From: Armatimonadota bacterium
GTDB lineage: Bacteria > Armatimonadota > Hebobacteria > CAIYQO01
Assembly (NCBI GenBank): GCA_029553475.1
Contig: JAKPKV010000143.1
Location: forward strand, 22,814-86,813
Length of the DNA: 64,000 nucleotides
Direction of reading: 5' to 3'
The translations under genes were made by a program, and so were the position numbers. Shown in pieces: positions 1 through 9,293 of this stretch; position 1 is the stretch's first letter; every line of letters starts with the position of its first letter. The notes under the pieces were generated by a model. That model was not told the DNA's origin, made no database searches, and saw only the letters and a list, made by a program, of their open reading frames with translations.

Positions 1-703
1 GCGCCTGGAAAAAGACGGACTCGGCGGTGCCCGGGGCGACGGTCACGCTCTCCTCCAGCCCGAGCTCGGGGATGCGCACCGTCACCACGCGGCAATCCGC
101 CAGATCGCGCGACGCGAGGTAGGCTTCCACCTCGATGACGGCGTGCTCCTCGTCCAGATAGGTCTGCACGCGGAAATTCTCCAGATACGTCGTCGGGGTG
201 AAGACCAGCGACACCGGATTGATGATGCCGCCGTCGTTGTTCCAGTCGAAGCGCGCCCCCGGCACGCGATTCTCGCTCAGGTGGCTGTCCACCAGTACGA
301 AGAGCTGGTTCTCGCCCGCCCGCAGGCACTCCGTCACCCGCAGCGCGAAGTTGGAGTATCCCCACTCGTGGCTGCCCACCAGCTGCCCGTTGAGGAACAC
401 ATCCGCCTGGTAGATGATGCCGTCGAAGACCAGGAATGCCTCCCGGTCCGCGGGCACTTCGTCCAGCGAAAACGTTTTGCAGTAGACGGCGTGGCCGTCG
501 TACCACTTCAGCTCGTCGAACTGCGTCTTCCACGTCCCCGGCACCTGGATCTCCCACAGCCCCGCGGGGTCCCAGCAGGGGAACATCGAATCCCGCTTCG
601 GCGGCGTGCGCCACCACTGCTGCGACCGGCACCGCTGCATCGGGTCCGGACAAAACTGCCAGGTGCCGTTCAGGTCAATGGATGGACGACCATAGGTGAA
701 CAT
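1..703 (-). CDS. Glycoside hydrolase family 2-type protein, N-terminal part (truncated by window edge)
   Basis: The reading frame begins at an ATG (703-701) with an AGGAG Shine-Dalgarno about 8 nt upstream and runs open off the window edge, giving 234 residues. It starts MFTYGRPSIDLNGTWQF, followed by a W-rich stretch, VPGTWKTQ, and then VFDGIIYQADVFLNGQLVG with a downstream NNDGGI. This is the jelly-roll sugar-binding domain of GH2 enzymes (beta-glucuronidase, beta-galactosidase, beta-mannosidase), where 'NGxW', 'V.L NG..VG' and 'N.GGI' are conserved. The catalytic TIM barrel lies outside the window, so the substrate cannot be given. No signal peptide is visible, so this part looks cytoplasmic. 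The neighbouring heparinase-like protein fits a glycan-degradation role. Confidence 0.85.
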   Translation of the reverse strand, partial: MFTYGRPSIDLNGTWQFCPDPMQRCRSQQWWRTPPKRDSMFPCWDPAGLWEIQVPGTWKTQFDELKWYDGHAVYCKTFSLDEVPADREAFLVFDGIIYQADVFLNGQLVGSHEWGYSNFALRVTECLRAGENQLFVLVDSHLSENRVPGARFDWNNDGGIINPVSLVFTPTTYLENFRVQTYLDEEHAVIEVEAYLASRDLADCRVVTVRIPELGLEESVTVAPGTAESVFFQA

Positions 704-747
704 CGTCAAGCTCCTATTCAAGCTCGTTTGAAGAGGCTTCGCAATCC

Positions 748-992
748 ATCCCGTTCGTCGTGAAATGGGGACTGTCCCCCTTGTGCCAAATCGCGCCATA
801 TCAGTGCGGCACGCAGCGCAGCGGCTTATCCCCCGTAGCATCCCCCATAGCTTGAGCCTGCGGAGTTGCTGACGGTTGCAGGCACGCACCCTGGGGACAG
901 TCCCCATTTGACGGTACTCCGACTCCGCACCCTGGGGACAGTCCCCATTTTGACGCCACTCCGCTCCGCTGCGTGGCTGACTACGAACGGGT
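748..992. repeat. Imperfect inverted repeat with internal GGGGACAGTCCCC modules
   Basis: This gene-free stretch between the GH2 gene and the heparinase-like gene holds remnants of a long inverted repeat. The left arm (CCCGTTCG at 750-758, GCACGCAGCGCAGCGG near 809-824) pairs with the right arm 957-991 (CCACTCCGCTCCGCTGCGTGG followed by ACTACGAACGGG). Between the arms are one GGGGACTGTCCCC palindrome (767-779) and two tandem copies of CCTGGGGACAGTCCCCAT with flanks (about 890-914 and 930-955). The outer arms match the cleaner hairpin at 31253-31364. No ORF with coding character was seen here. Confidence 0.7.
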
Positions 993-1010
993 TCTGGTGT
1001 TACCGACGAC

Positions 1011-4000
1011 TTATTTCACTTCCACTTTCGCGCCTTCGCCCTGCGTTGAAGTCGTGGCCTTCCCGTTCTCGATGACGACGGTGAACGCCCCCGCGCCGGT
1101 GATGGTCTTGCCCGCGACGGTATACGTCGCCGCGCCTTCGGCGTTAGTGACGACGATCTTGCCGTCCGTGTAGAAGCGCACCGAGCCGGCGGTGCCTTTG
1201 AAGGTCACGCGGGCGTCCGCGAAATCGAAAGCGTGGGCGTTGGCGAAGACGTAGTCGGTGGAGAGCGGCGTCTCCACCGTCACCGCGCCGTCGGCCAGCA
1301 CGGCGTATTTCGCCGCGGGGTCGCCCTCCTTCAGCCGCGGGTAGAGGACGACCATATAGCCTTTCCCCGCCGGCTGTTTGAGGCGCAGGAGGAGCTGCGT
1401 CTCCTGCAGCTTGCCGTCCGGATGGAATTTCGGGTCGAAGCCGACCATGCGCCCGTAGGGCTGCTGCCGGTGGCCGTATTGGCCGGTCTCCGGCTCGGCG
1501 CCCGCCGGCGAGGCGACAAAGACATCCATATCCACCAGGCACTGGCCGTCGAAGTGGAAGACGTCGCCGGCGCGCGTCATGCTATTGGCGAGGAACCACA
1601 GGCTGAGATCGGTGGGGCGGGTGGGCGTGCCGCTGAAGCTCTCGCGCAGCACAAAATAGTTCGGCCCGCGCGGATCGGTATCCTTCAGGAAGAGCACCTG
1701 CCGGTGCCAGATCGTCATCGGGATGCGCGTGAAGGGGTTGGCGAGATTCGCGCTCTCCGCCGGCGTCCAGTTGCCTTTGTCGTCGAGGTCGGGGTATTCC
1801 GTCGCCACGTCGCGCAGGCTGTCAATGCCGCGGGTCGCGTGGGCGTATTCCATCGCCGGGGCGAAGGCCGCCGCCGTCACCGCCGTCACGTTGCGCTCGC
1901 TCTCCTCGAACTTTTGGTCAATGGACACCCGGTTGCGCAGCCACGGCCGCCCGAACATCGGGAAGTAGCCGTTGCCGAAATGCAGGTTGATGGGCTGCCC
2001 CTTCGCGTAGAGGGTGTAGGACATCTGGTCGGATTCCCACTCGTAATGGCCGTCGCAGTTGCCCGCGTAGAGGAGCAGCAGCGTCTCGTACGGCGTGCCG
2101 AAGCCGTGGCGGAAATAGACGCCGTAGTCTTTGTACCAGGTGCTGCCCAGCGGCGGCACGATGTCCTGCACGATGGCGAGCTGCTTGTCCTTCGGCAGCG
2201 TCTGGTTGGCGGCCCACTGCAATTGTCCGGCCAGCTCCGGGTCGCGCTCCCGGTAGTAGGTCACGTACTGCGTCGCCATGCTCGGCGGGATGGACTGGTA
2301 CGAGCAGTTGCCCAGCGGCAGCGCCACGCGGTGGCCGAGGAAGCGCGGGTCCGGCGGGGTGAGCCAGTCCAGGCAGAAGCGTATGCCCTTCGCGAAGAGC
2401 GGATCATCGAAGGCGTCGCCGATGCCGGCGTCCATGAGGATCTGATTCGCCTGCGCCTGCCAATCCAGCGTGACGCCCAGCGAGTAGTGCGGGTTTTCAT
2501 ACAGCGCGCCCGACTCGCGGGTGAAGCGCCGGTTGAAATGTTTTAGGAGGGCCAGCGACCACGCGCCCCACGGGGTGAACTGCGGGTGATCCTTGATGAG
2601 GAGGCTGGACTTCACCCGCGCTTCCACCGCCATCACCGTCATATTGGGGTTGTTCAGGTGGAAGCCCGCGCCCCACGGGAAGGTGGCGACGGCGTGCATG
2701 TCATAGGCGTTCCACGCGCACAGCCGGCGCAGCATCTTGCGGTCGGCGGCGGTCAGCTCTTGCGGCGAATTGATCGCCGCCTGCACCGCGCCGAATTCGC
2801 CCTTGGCGTAGCCGTAGTGATAGGCCATGGAGCAGCGCGCCCACTGCCCGAGGGTGCGCGTGGTATACAGCCGGTTGCGCATCATCTCCAGCGCCTTCGC
2901 GCCGGCGGGCGAGGTCTCCGCCGCCCAGGGCGCGTCCGCCAGCGGGTCGAGCCAGTCCAGCGTCATCTCCTTCACTGTATCCAGCGCCAGCGCGCCCGGG
3001 TCCAGCCGGCTCGCCTGGGTGAACAGCGACTGCAGCATCTCCCGCGTCTCGTCCACGGCGGGCGAGAGCATGATGCCGTAGACGCGCCGGGCGGTGTTCG
3101 GCGGCACGCCCAGCGTCATGCCGGTGTAGTTGGGGCTGCCGTCCCCGAAGCCGTCGCTGGGCCATTCCTGCCGATATTTTTGCAGCGGGAAGCAGAGCTG
3201 CGCCCCGCCGTCGGCGGTGGCGCGCAGGCGGATGCTCATCGGCTCGCGCCAGGCCGCGGTGTCGAGGGCGGTGAGGCCGATGGCGTCGCCGGCCGCCTCC
3301 TGCACCCGCGCCAGGCAGCCCACCCGCGCCAGCACGCTGGGGTAGCCGGTCAGCCGGTACAGCTCCCGCGCCGCGCCGTGCGGGATGGGCGCCCCCTGCA
3401 CCGGCGAGGCGAACCAGCCGCCCCGGATGCCGAAGGCATCCCAGTCCTTGCGCATGCCGTCCTTGACGAGCGTCGCGTATTCCGGAACATCGTTGCGCCC
3501 GCCGAAGAAGAACTGCCCCGGCGTGAACCCGCCGCCGCCCAGCGGCAGCGTGAAGAAACGGTCGGCGTCGCGCGCGAGCTGGCCGCTGGCGCCGGTGTTG
3601 AACTCTTCGGTGATGATGATCGTCGGGCAGTCTTTGATGACCCGCGCGGTGAAGGTCCAGTAGCCTTCATCGAAGGTGTAGCGCACCCGCGCCTCCGCGA
3701 AAAGCGGCCCGTTGGCGAGTATTTCCGTCGCGTAGGACCGCACCGTGAACGGCGCGTCAATCTCGCCGGGGCCGGTCACCTTCCCGGAGGGGAGCAGCAA
3801 TCCCTGGATTGGCGCGGGCACCTCGGCGGCGGGCACCGGCCAGGCGAAGGATTGCGCGCCGTTCGGCAGGCGGATGCCGATGGGCCGCGCGCCGCCGGCA
3901 GTCAGCAGGATCGCCTCCGGCAGGCGCGTCCCCAGCGTCTCGCCCCCCTTCACGCCCCCCTTGCCAGGGGTGAACGTGTAGGTCACGGAGCCGTTGGCCG

Positions 4001-4271
4001 GCACGGTGGCGACGAACCACACCCGGCACGATGCCACCGAGCCGTCCGGGTGGCGCGTCACGTCGCTCGTCTGACTGGGCAGCGCCGTCTTGCCCGCCGT
4101 CACCCCCACCTGCGCGGCGCCCTTCAGCTCGCCGGGGGCGAAGGTCAGGTCGTAATGCACCAGCTCGTCGCGCCAGTCCAGGCCGAGGTAGTCGGTGATG
4201 GTCTCCGTGCGCGGTCCGGCGAAGGCGGTAGCGCAGCAGAGGAGCAGGACGCAGAGTACGAGGTACGGCAT
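1011..4271 (-). CDS. Large secreted heparinase II/III-like protein
   Basis: 1,086 residues with a signal peptide (MPYLVLCVLLLCCATAFAG). I chose ATG 4271 over a TTG six bases upstream because GGGAG sits 7 nt before the ATG. The N-terminus has TETITDYLGLDWRDELVHY, a motif shared with the giants at 24770 and 38415. The middle is helical, as in an (alpha/alpha) toroid. The C-terminal half has VYFRHGFGTPYETLLLLYAG near residue 716 and RQVLFLK...NYFVLRES near residue 870, resembling the beta-sandwich half of heparinase II/III-type polysaccharide lyases. These are exported proteins acting on uronic-acid polysaccharides in known relatives. The substrate and even lyase activity are inference, and catalytic Tyr/His could not be assigned without an alignment. 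The gene stands alone. Confidence 0.7.
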   Translation of the reverse strand: MPYLVLCVLLLCCATAFAGPRTETITDYLGLDWRDELVHYDLTFAPGELKGAAQVGVTAGKTALPSQTSDVTRHPDGSVASCRVWFVATVPANGSVTYTFTPGKGGVKGGETLGTRLPEAILLTAGGARPIGIRLPNGAQSFAWPVPAAEVPAPIQGLLLPSGKVTGPGEIDAPFTVRSYATEILANGPLFAEARVRYTFDEGYWTFTARVIKDCPTIIITEEFNTGASGQLARDADRFFTLPLGGGGFTPGQFFFGGRNDVPEYATLVKDGMRKDWDAFGIRGGWFASPVQGAPIPHGAARELYRLTGYPSVLARVGCLARVQEAAGDAIGLTALDTAAWREPMSIRLRATADGGAQLCFPLQKYRQEWPSDGFGDGSPNYTGMTLGVPPNTARRVYGIMLSPAVDETREMLQSLFTQASRLDPGALALDTVKEMTLDWLDPLADAPWAAETSPAGAKALEMMRNRLYTTRTLGQWARCSMAYHYGYAKGEFGAVQAAINSPQELTAADRKMLRRLCAWNAYDMHAVATFPWGAGFHLNNPNMTVMAVEARVKSSLLIKDHPQFTPWGAWSLALLKHFNRRFTRESGALYENPHYSLGVTLDWQAQANQILMDAGIGDAFDDPLFAKGIRFCLDWLTPPDPRFLGHRVALPLGNCSYQSIPPSMATQYVTYYRERDPELAGQLQWAANQTLPKDKQLAIVQDIVPPLGSTWYKDYGVYFRHGFGTPYETLLLLYAGNCDGHYEWESDQMSYTLYAKGQPINLHFGNGYFPMFGRPWLRNRVSIDQKFEESERNVTAVTAAAFAPAMEYAHATRGIDSLRDVATEYPDLDDKGNWTPAESANLANPFTRIPMTIWHRQVLFLKDTDPRGPNYFVLRESFSGTPTRPTDLSLWFLANSMTRAGDVFHFDGQCLVDMDVFVASPAGAEPETGQYGHRQQPYGRMVGFDPKFHPDGKLQETQLLLRLKQPAGKGYMVVLYPRLKEGDPAAKYAVLADGAVTVETPLSTDYVFANAHAFDFADARVTFKGTAGSVRFYTDGKIVVTNAEGAATYTVAGKTITGAGAFTVVIENGKATTSTQGEGAKVEVK

Positions 4272-4550
4272 GTTCAAACTCCCGGGGAATATGTCGTTCG
4301 TTTCCCTTTTTCCCCCTCCGCCGGCGATTCCCCTCTCCGCGGCCGCGCGTCCCGCGAGATTTCCGCGGGAAAAACCTTTCCGCCCCCCGCGCGAGAGCGC
4401 GGACTGCCCTCCTTCCCCCCGCCGGCAAGCAGAAATCCCCCCACGCGCGCGCCGCTGTCGGCGCGCGGCGACGCCATCGCCGCGCCACCATCCGACAATG
4501 GACGGGCGGGGCAGTCAATCGCCCCATGCGGCGGCGAAAGGATGCGCACG

Positions 4551-5894
4551 ATGCACAGGAACGGGGTGATGCTGCTGGCGGCGGCATGCGGTGTGCTGGG
4601 ATTGCTGGGCTGCGGCGGCGCGTCGCGGATGACGGGCGAGAGCCCATTAGAACCCGGCGGCGGGACGGGCACGCTCACCGTCACCATCAACTGGCCGGAG
4701 CCGGCGCGCGGACGGCTCATGCACGAGGAGACGGCGAGCGTCGTGATCATCATCAGCTATCTTGTTGGAGAGGCGATGTCGTATCAGCAGACGACGGTGA
4801 ACCGCCCGGCGGAGACGCGGGTGAGCACCGTCAGCTTCCGCGACATCCCGCCGGGCGCGGTGACGTACTATGCGGATGGGTACACCGGCGCGGATGGCGC
4901 GGGGCTGCGGGTGGGCACCGCGAACAACACGCTGCCGATTGACGCCGGGCAGCAACTCGCGGTGACGCTGGATCTGAATCTGCTGCCGGCGGATTACCTG
5001 AATATCCTCTCCCAAACCAACCTGTTCGTGCTGAAGCCGGGCGAGACATTGACGCTGCTGCCGCGCGCCTGCACCGTCGGGCCGCTCGCGTATGAGACGC
5101 CGGTGCGGCCGTCCGTCGCGCGCTGGAGCAGCGCCAACCCGGCGGTGGCGACGGTGGGCGAGACGGACGGCGTGGTGCGCAGCGTCGCCGCCGGCGAGAC
5201 CACCATCACCCTCACCGACGGCGATCGAGGTCTCACCGCGACAACGCCGATCTACGTGTATGACAGCTATCCCAACCCCGGCGGCGACGCGCGCATGCGC
5301 GTCACCCTGGTGGGCGAGACCTACGGGGAATCGCTGCAATATCTCTTCACCTTCCGCGCGGTGGTCAGTTACTGCGGCCAACTGGCCGAGCAGGCCCGCG
5401 TGCGGTGGGACTGGGAAGATGACGGCGTCTATGACACCCCCTATCTCGCGACGGAGACGATAGAGTATCAATACTACACGCGGACACGGCCAGGGGTGGT
5501 GATGACGCGGGTGCAGGCCGTGATGCCGGATCGCTACAGCGTCTCCGCCGCCATGCCCATCAGCCTCTACCGACCGCTTTTTTGGATCGAGACCGCCTTC
5601 TCAGTCACCCCGGGGACGGGCGATACCGGCACGCGCTTCACCTTCAACGCCGGGGGTATGGAGAATGGGCAGGTGCTGCCGACGCGCTACGTGCGCTGGG
5701 ATTGGGAGAACGACGGCCTGTACGACACGCCGTTCATTGATTGCAGCCCGACCGGATCGTGGCAGGTGCCGCCGCCGGAGCCGCCGGCCACCCACCGCTT
5801 CGCCGCGCCGGGGCGGTATACCGTGCGCGCGCAGCTCAAATCCTACACCGGCGCGGTGAATACCGACTTCGTGACGGTGGTGGTGACGCCGTAG
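4551..5894 (+). CDS. Lipoprotein with Big2-like and PKD-like domains
   Basis: 447 residues. The start is ATG 4551, with AAAGGA about 9 nt upstream; an in-frame ATG at 4542 would sit on that site. The N-terminus MHRNGVMLLAAACGVLGLLGC is a lipoprotein signal with the acylated Cys at 21, so the protein should be lipid-anchored outside the cytoplasmic membrane. Residues about 165-235 (ARWSSANPAVATVGETDGVV ... GETTITLTDG) match a bacterial Ig-like Big2 domain. Two later repeats carry the near-identical motif VRWDWE(D/N)DG(V/L)YDTP followed by a polycystic-kidney-disease-like beta segment (TRYVRWDW ... HRFAAPGRYTVRA). Such proteins are surface adhesins or carbohydrate-binding scaffolds. No catalytic motif is visible. 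The next gene converges on it. Confidence 0.75.
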   Translation: MHRNGVMLLAAACGVLGLLGCGGASRMTGESPLEPGGGTGTLTVTINWPEPARGRLMHEETASVVIIISYLVGEAMSYQQTTVNRPAETRVSTVSFRDIPPGAVTYYADGYTGADGAGLRVGTANNTLPIDAGQQLAVTLDLNLLPADYLNILSQTNLFVLKPGETLTLLPRACTVGPLAYETPVRPSVARWSSANPAVATVGETDGVVRSVAAGETTITLTDGDRGLTATTPIYVYDSYPNPGGDARMRVTLVGETYGESLQYLFTFRAVVSYCGQLAEQARVRWDWEDDGVYDTPYLATETIEYQYYTRTRPGVVMTRVQAVMPDRYSVSAAMPISLYRPLFWIETAFSVTPGTGDTGTRFTFNAGGMENGQVLPTRYVRWDWENDGLYDTPFIDCSPTGSWQVPPPEPPATHRFAAPGRYTVRAQLKSYTGAVNTDFVTVVVTP

Positions 5895-6045
5895 CGATGC
5901 GCCGGCGGGCGCGGCGTTGCCCTCGGCACACCGGGGCCGCGTCCCGATGAAATCGGGACGCACACACTGGGGCCGCGGAGTTGCACTCCGCAGTTACTGG
6001 TTGCCCTCCGCACGCCCCCTCGCGTCACGACGCGGGGTAGGGGGG

Positions 6046-6086
6046 CGCCACGGGCCGCCCGGCCCTGGAGCGGGCGGCCCGTGGCG
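6046..6086. terminator. Strong GC hairpin between convergent genes
   Basis: Arms CGCCACGGGCCGCCCG (6046-6061) and CGGGCGGCCCGTGGCG (6071-6086) are perfectly complementary around a 9-nt loop. They lie between the convergent ends of the lipoprotein gene (5894) and katA (6106). No clear T-tract follows on either strand. Smaller hairpins at 5941-5959 and 5975-5991 precede it, the latter resembling the repeat at 11404-11501. Confidence 0.6.
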
Positions 6087-6105
6087 GTGCGCGGATGACC
6101 GGATA

Positions 6106-7563
6106 TCAGACGCGCACATCGTCGAGCGCGATGCCCAGCGCCTCCGCGACCCCTTGGCCGTAGGCGGGATCGGCGCGCAGGCAGTTCGCGATGTGGCGGG
6201 CCTTCACCTCGTCCGGCGCGTCGCCCATCGCGCGCGCGGTGTTGCCGAAGAGCGCGGCCTGCTGCGCCGGGCTCATCAGGCGGAAGAGCAAGCCGGGCTG
6301 GGTGTAGTAGTCGTCATCGTCCTCGCGGAAATCCCAGTGCGCGGCGTCACCGTGCAGCGCGAGCGGCGGCTCGGCGTATTCGGGCTGCTGCTGCCATTCG
6401 CCATAGCTGTTGGGCTCGTAGCCCAGCGTGGCGCCGTAATTGCCGTCCACGCGCATCTGCCCGTCGCGGTGGTAGCCGTGCACCGGGCAGCGCGCGGCGT
6501 TCACGGGGATGGCGTGATGGTTGACGCCCAGCCGGTAGCGCTGCGCGTCGCCATAGGAGAAGAGGCGGCCGTGCAGCATCTTGTCCGGGGAGAAGCCGAT
6601 GCCCGGCACGATATTGGCCGGATTGAACGCCGCCTGCTCCACGTCGGCGAAGTAGTTCTCCGGGTTGCGGTTCAGCTCGAGCACGCCGACTTCGATGAGC
6701 GGGTAGTCTTTGTGCAGCCAGACTTTGGTCAGGTCGAACGGATGGAAGCGGTACCGCGCCGCCTCCGCGTCCGGCATGACCTGGATGTACAGCGTCCAGC
6801 GCGGGAAATCGCCGCGATCAATGCTCTCCAGCAGGTCGCGCTGGTGGCTCTCCCGGTCTTTGCCGATGATGGCTTCCGCCTCCGCGTCCGTCAGGTTGCG
6901 CACACCCTGCTGCGTGCGCAGGTGGAACTTCACCCACACCCGTTCGCCGGCGGCGTTGATCATGCTGAAGGTGTGGCTGCCGAAGCCGTGCATGTGCCGG
7001 TAGGAGTAGGGGATGCCACGGTCGCTCATGGTGATCGTCACCTGGTGCAGCGCTTCGGGCAGCGAGGTCCAGAAATCCCAGTTGTTGCGCGCGCTGCGCA
7101 TATTGGTGCGCGGGTCGCGCTTGACCGCGTGGTTGAGGTCGGGGAATTTCAGCGGATCGCGCAGGAAGAAGACCGGCGTGTTGTTGCCCACCAGATCCCA
7201 GTTGCCTTCCTCGGTGTAGAATTTGATGGCAAAACCGCGGATGTCGCGCTCGGCGTCGGCGGCGCCGCGCTCCCCGGCCACGGTGGAGAAGCGCACGAAC
7301 AGCTCGGTCTGTTTCCCCACCGCCGAAAAGATGGCGGCGCGGGTGTAGCGCGTGATGTCGTGGGTGACCGTGAAGGTGCCGAACGCGCCGGAGCCTTTGG
7401 CGTGCATGCGCCGTTCGGGGATCACCTCACGATCGAAATGCGCGAGCTTTTCCAGGAACCAGACGTCCTGGAGCAGCATCGGCCCGCGCGGTCCGGCGGT
7501 CATCGCGTCCTGGTTGCTCACCACCGGCGCGCCGGCGGCGGTGGTCAATTTCTTTTTCTTCAC
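6106..7563 (-). CDS. katA: Catalase (monofunctional haem catalase, small-subunit type)
   Basis: 485 residues, the usual length of clade 3 haem catalases, which dismute hydrogen peroxide to water and oxygen in the cytoplasm. The distal His lies in [12 protein letters not shown] (H54), the distal Asn in GNWDLVGNN, and the proximal Tyr in [14 protein letters not shown]. The start codon is GTG and overlaps the stop of the upstream PerR-like regulator gene as GTGA, with GGAG 5 nt upstream. The two are therefore probably translationally coupled and controlled from the PerR-type promoter at 8074-8114. The first residues ([19 protein letters not shown]) are typical of this clade. Identification is secure. 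Confidence 0.96.
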   Translation of the reverse strand: MKKKKLTTAAGAPVVSNQDAMTAGPRGPMLLQDVWFLEKLAHFDREVIPERRMHAKGSGAFGTFTVTHDITRYTRAAIFSAVGKQTELFVRFSTVAGERGAADAERDIRGFAIKFYTEEGNWDLVGNNTPVFFLRDPLKFPDLNHAVKRDPRTNMRSARNNWDFWTSLPEALHQVTITMSDRGIPYSYRHMHGFGSHTFSMINAAGERVWVKFHLRTQQGVRNLTDAEAEAIIGKDRESHQRDLLESIDRGDFPRWTLYIQVMPDAEAARYRFHPFDLTKVWLHKDYPLIEVGVLELNRNPENYFADVEQAAFNPANIVPGIGFSPDKMLHGRLFSYGDAQRYRLGVNHHAIPVNAARCPVHGYHRDGQMRVDGNYGATLGYEPNSYGEWQQQPEYAEPPLALHGDAAHWDFREDDDDYYTQPGLLFRLMSPAQQAALFGNTARAMGDAPDEVKARHIANCLRADPAYGQGVAEALGIALDDVRV

Positions 7564-8048
7564 GGGGTCTCCTTTCTCTGATGGCCGGGCTGGTCAGGAC
7601 TCCTGTCCGGTTGACACCGACGGCAAATGCCGCGGATTTCCACCTGCACGGTCTGCACGTGCCCGAATGCGTGCGCGTCGGCAGGGATAGGTAACCGATC
7701 AAAGGTTTCGCAGGTGAAATCATACATCTCCCCGCACCGCGCGCAGACGAAATGGTGGTGCGGGGTCCGGTTGGCGTCAAAGCGCATGCGTTCCTGGAGC
7801 GCGCCGATGCGCGTGATCAGCCCGCGGTCGGCCAGCAGGGCGAGCGTGCGATAGACGGTATCCAGCGAGATCGTCGGCACGCGCGCGCGGACGCCGTGAA
7901 AGACCGTCTCGGCGTCCGGGTGGTTGGTGGCGCCGGCGACTTCCCGGCACACCTCCAGCCGCTGATGCGTCAGCTTCACGCCGGCGTGCTTGAGGCCGTC
8001 GGTCAGGCGCTTCAGGTGGCGTGTTGCTTCATCTGACGAGGGCTGCAT
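7560..8048 (-). CDS. perR: Fur-family peroxide regulator, PerR-like
   Basis: 162 residues from ATG 8048. An ATG at 8075 would lie inside the operator and has no Shine-Dalgarno. The N-terminal winged helix includes LTHQRLEV and [13 protein letters not shown]. The C-terminal domain has two structural-zinc CxxC pairs (C102/C105, C142/C145). The regulatory-metal ligands are H28, D91, H97-H99 and D110. Asp at the last position (MYDF) is the PerR choice, where Fur has Glu. PerR represses peroxide-defence genes until Fe-catalysed oxidation of its His ligands releases it. The gene directly precedes and overlaps katA, and its own promoter carries a matching palindrome, so it probably autoregulates the operon. 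Fur remains possible but less likely. Confidence 0.88.
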   Translation of the reverse strand: MQPSSDEATRHLKRLTDGLKHAGVKLTHQRLEVCREVAGATNHPDAETVFHGVRARVPTISLDTVYRTLALLADRGLITRIGALQERMRFDANRTPHHHFVCARCGEMYDFTCETFDRLPIPADAHAFGHVQTVQVEIRGICRRCQPDRSPDQPGHQRKETP

Positions 8049-8073
8049 GGCGAAACGTTCCCGGATAGGAATC

Positions 8074-8114
8074 ATTATTACTTGAATAATAAGCTAAGCG
8101 CGTGTCATTGTCAA
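8074..8114 (-). promoter_or_regulatory. perR-katA promoter with overlapping PerR/Fur-type box
   Basis: On the minus strand there is TTGACA (8114-8109), a 17-nt spacer and TATTAT (8091-8086). The palindrome TTATTACTTGAATAATAA (8075-8092, 6-6-6) covers the -10 element, so a bound Fur-family dimer would block polymerase. The AT-rich box stands out in GC-rich surroundings and resembles the PerR box half-site spacing. Confidence 0.8.
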
Positions 8115-8216
8115 TACCCTGCCGGGAGCCAATCTCATCCGACAGCGAGACCATTGTCATGAACTGTGGCGCCAACAGCCGCGCGTCGTGCCGACGCGTC
8201 CCGCGCGCATTTCCCC

Positions 8217-9293
8217 TCACACTCCGTCAAAGCGCCACAGGTAATGCCGGATCGGCAGCAGGTCGCCGGCGAAGGCGGCGATGCGCTCCGGGCCGAGGAG
8301 GAGCTTGACCACCGCGCCGGGTGACAGCGTCGCGGTGTCATCTCCGCGGCGGAGGGTGACGGCGCCGTCCGTCTCGGTGACGGTGATCTCCGTCAAATCG
8401 AGCGCGCGCAGCAGCGCGGGCAGGTCGGGAATCCACCACATGCCGCCATACGTGCGCGCGCGGGGCAGGCCCAGGTCGAGGAGCGCGGCGGCGACACCGT
8501 CATGCGCCGGGCAGGTGCGCACCGTCATGCTGCCCAGGCGCGCGCTGGTGGAGGTGGGTTGGTCACGCGCGTCCTGGCGGAGGAATACCGCCCGCAGCAG
8601 GCCGGGGATGCAGGCCGCCTCGCCCGCCTGCTCGTAGACGTGCATCCCCTGGTAGAGGACGTAGGCGAGCAGCGCGCCGTCCCGCGAGGCGGTGGCGCAG
8701 CGCAAACCGGGCCGCCGCAGCAGCACGTCACACCACTCCCGCGAGCGCCGGGCGCCGAGGCCGATGGCGTGATACCGCGCCAGCATGGCCGCGGTATCCG
8801 GCCAGCGATCGAAGCGCACCTCCGCGCTCGGCGCGGGGAGCAGGTTCACCGTGAAGCGGTCGAGGGTGAAGGTCCAGTCCTCCCCGCCGCTCTCCCAGCC
8901 CAGCGCGCGATACCAGGCGTTGATGTCGGTGCCCAGCCAGCCGAGCTGACACCCTTCCTCGCGCAGCGCGCGCATGGCGTCCAGCACGCACAGGCGGCCG
9001 TAGCCCCGGCGGCGATAGTCGGGATGCGTGGCCACCGCCCACAGCCCGCCGAGTTTCACCACCCCGCGCGACGTCTGATAGTCATACACCCAGTAGCCGG
9101 CGTGCGCCGCCAGCGTGTCGTTGACGCGCAGGATGCGCATGCGTCGCGCGTTCGCCTCGCTGGTGATGAGCGGGTTGAAGCTGCCCATCTCCGGCGCCCG
9201 CGGGGAGAAGACCAGGTTCAGCAAATCCAGCGCCGCGCCCACCTCGTACGGCGTGCAGCCGCGCGGCCCATCATGCTGTTCGGGAGCCGTCAT
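8217..9293 (-). CDS. GNAT-family N-acetyltransferase, Eis-like two-part protein
   Basis: 358 residues from ATG 9293, with GGAGGT 9 nt upstream. The N-terminal GNAT domain carries the acetyl-CoA binding motif A: LGGLWAVATHPDYRRRGYG (RxxGxG loop). A second, weaker half follows, and the C-terminal segment (ITVTETDGAVTLRRGDDT ... LSPGAVVKLLLG) resembles the sterol-carrier-like domain of Eis-type enzymes. Known relatives acetylate small amines or aminoglycosides, but the substrate here is unknown. It is transcribed alone, away from the J-domain gene. A shorter protein than Eis (about 400) makes the second GNAT half probably partial. Confidence 0.75.
   Translation of the reverse strand: MTAPEQHDGPRGCTPYEVGAALDLLNLVFSPRAPEMGSFNPLITSEANARRMRILRVNDTLAAHAGYWVYDYQTSRGVVKLGGLWAVATHPDYRRRGYGRLCVLDAMRALREEGCQLGWLGTDINAWYRALGWESGGEDWTFTLDRFTVNLLPAPSAEVRFDRWPDTAAMLARYHAIGLGARRSREWCDVLLRRPGLRCATASRDGALLAYVLYQGMHVYEQAGEAACIPGLLRAVFLRQDARDQPTSTSARLGSMTVRTCPAHDGVAAALLDLGLPRARTYGGMWWIPDLPALLRALDLTEITVTETDGAVTLRRGDDTATLSPGAVVKLLLGPERIAAFAGDLLPIRHYLWRFDGV

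Noticed and set aside
2586..4550. Upstream extension of the Big2/PKD lipoprotein frame
   Set aside because: The extension is antisense to the heparinase-like gene. The Shine-Dalgarno and lipoprotein signal set the start at 4551.
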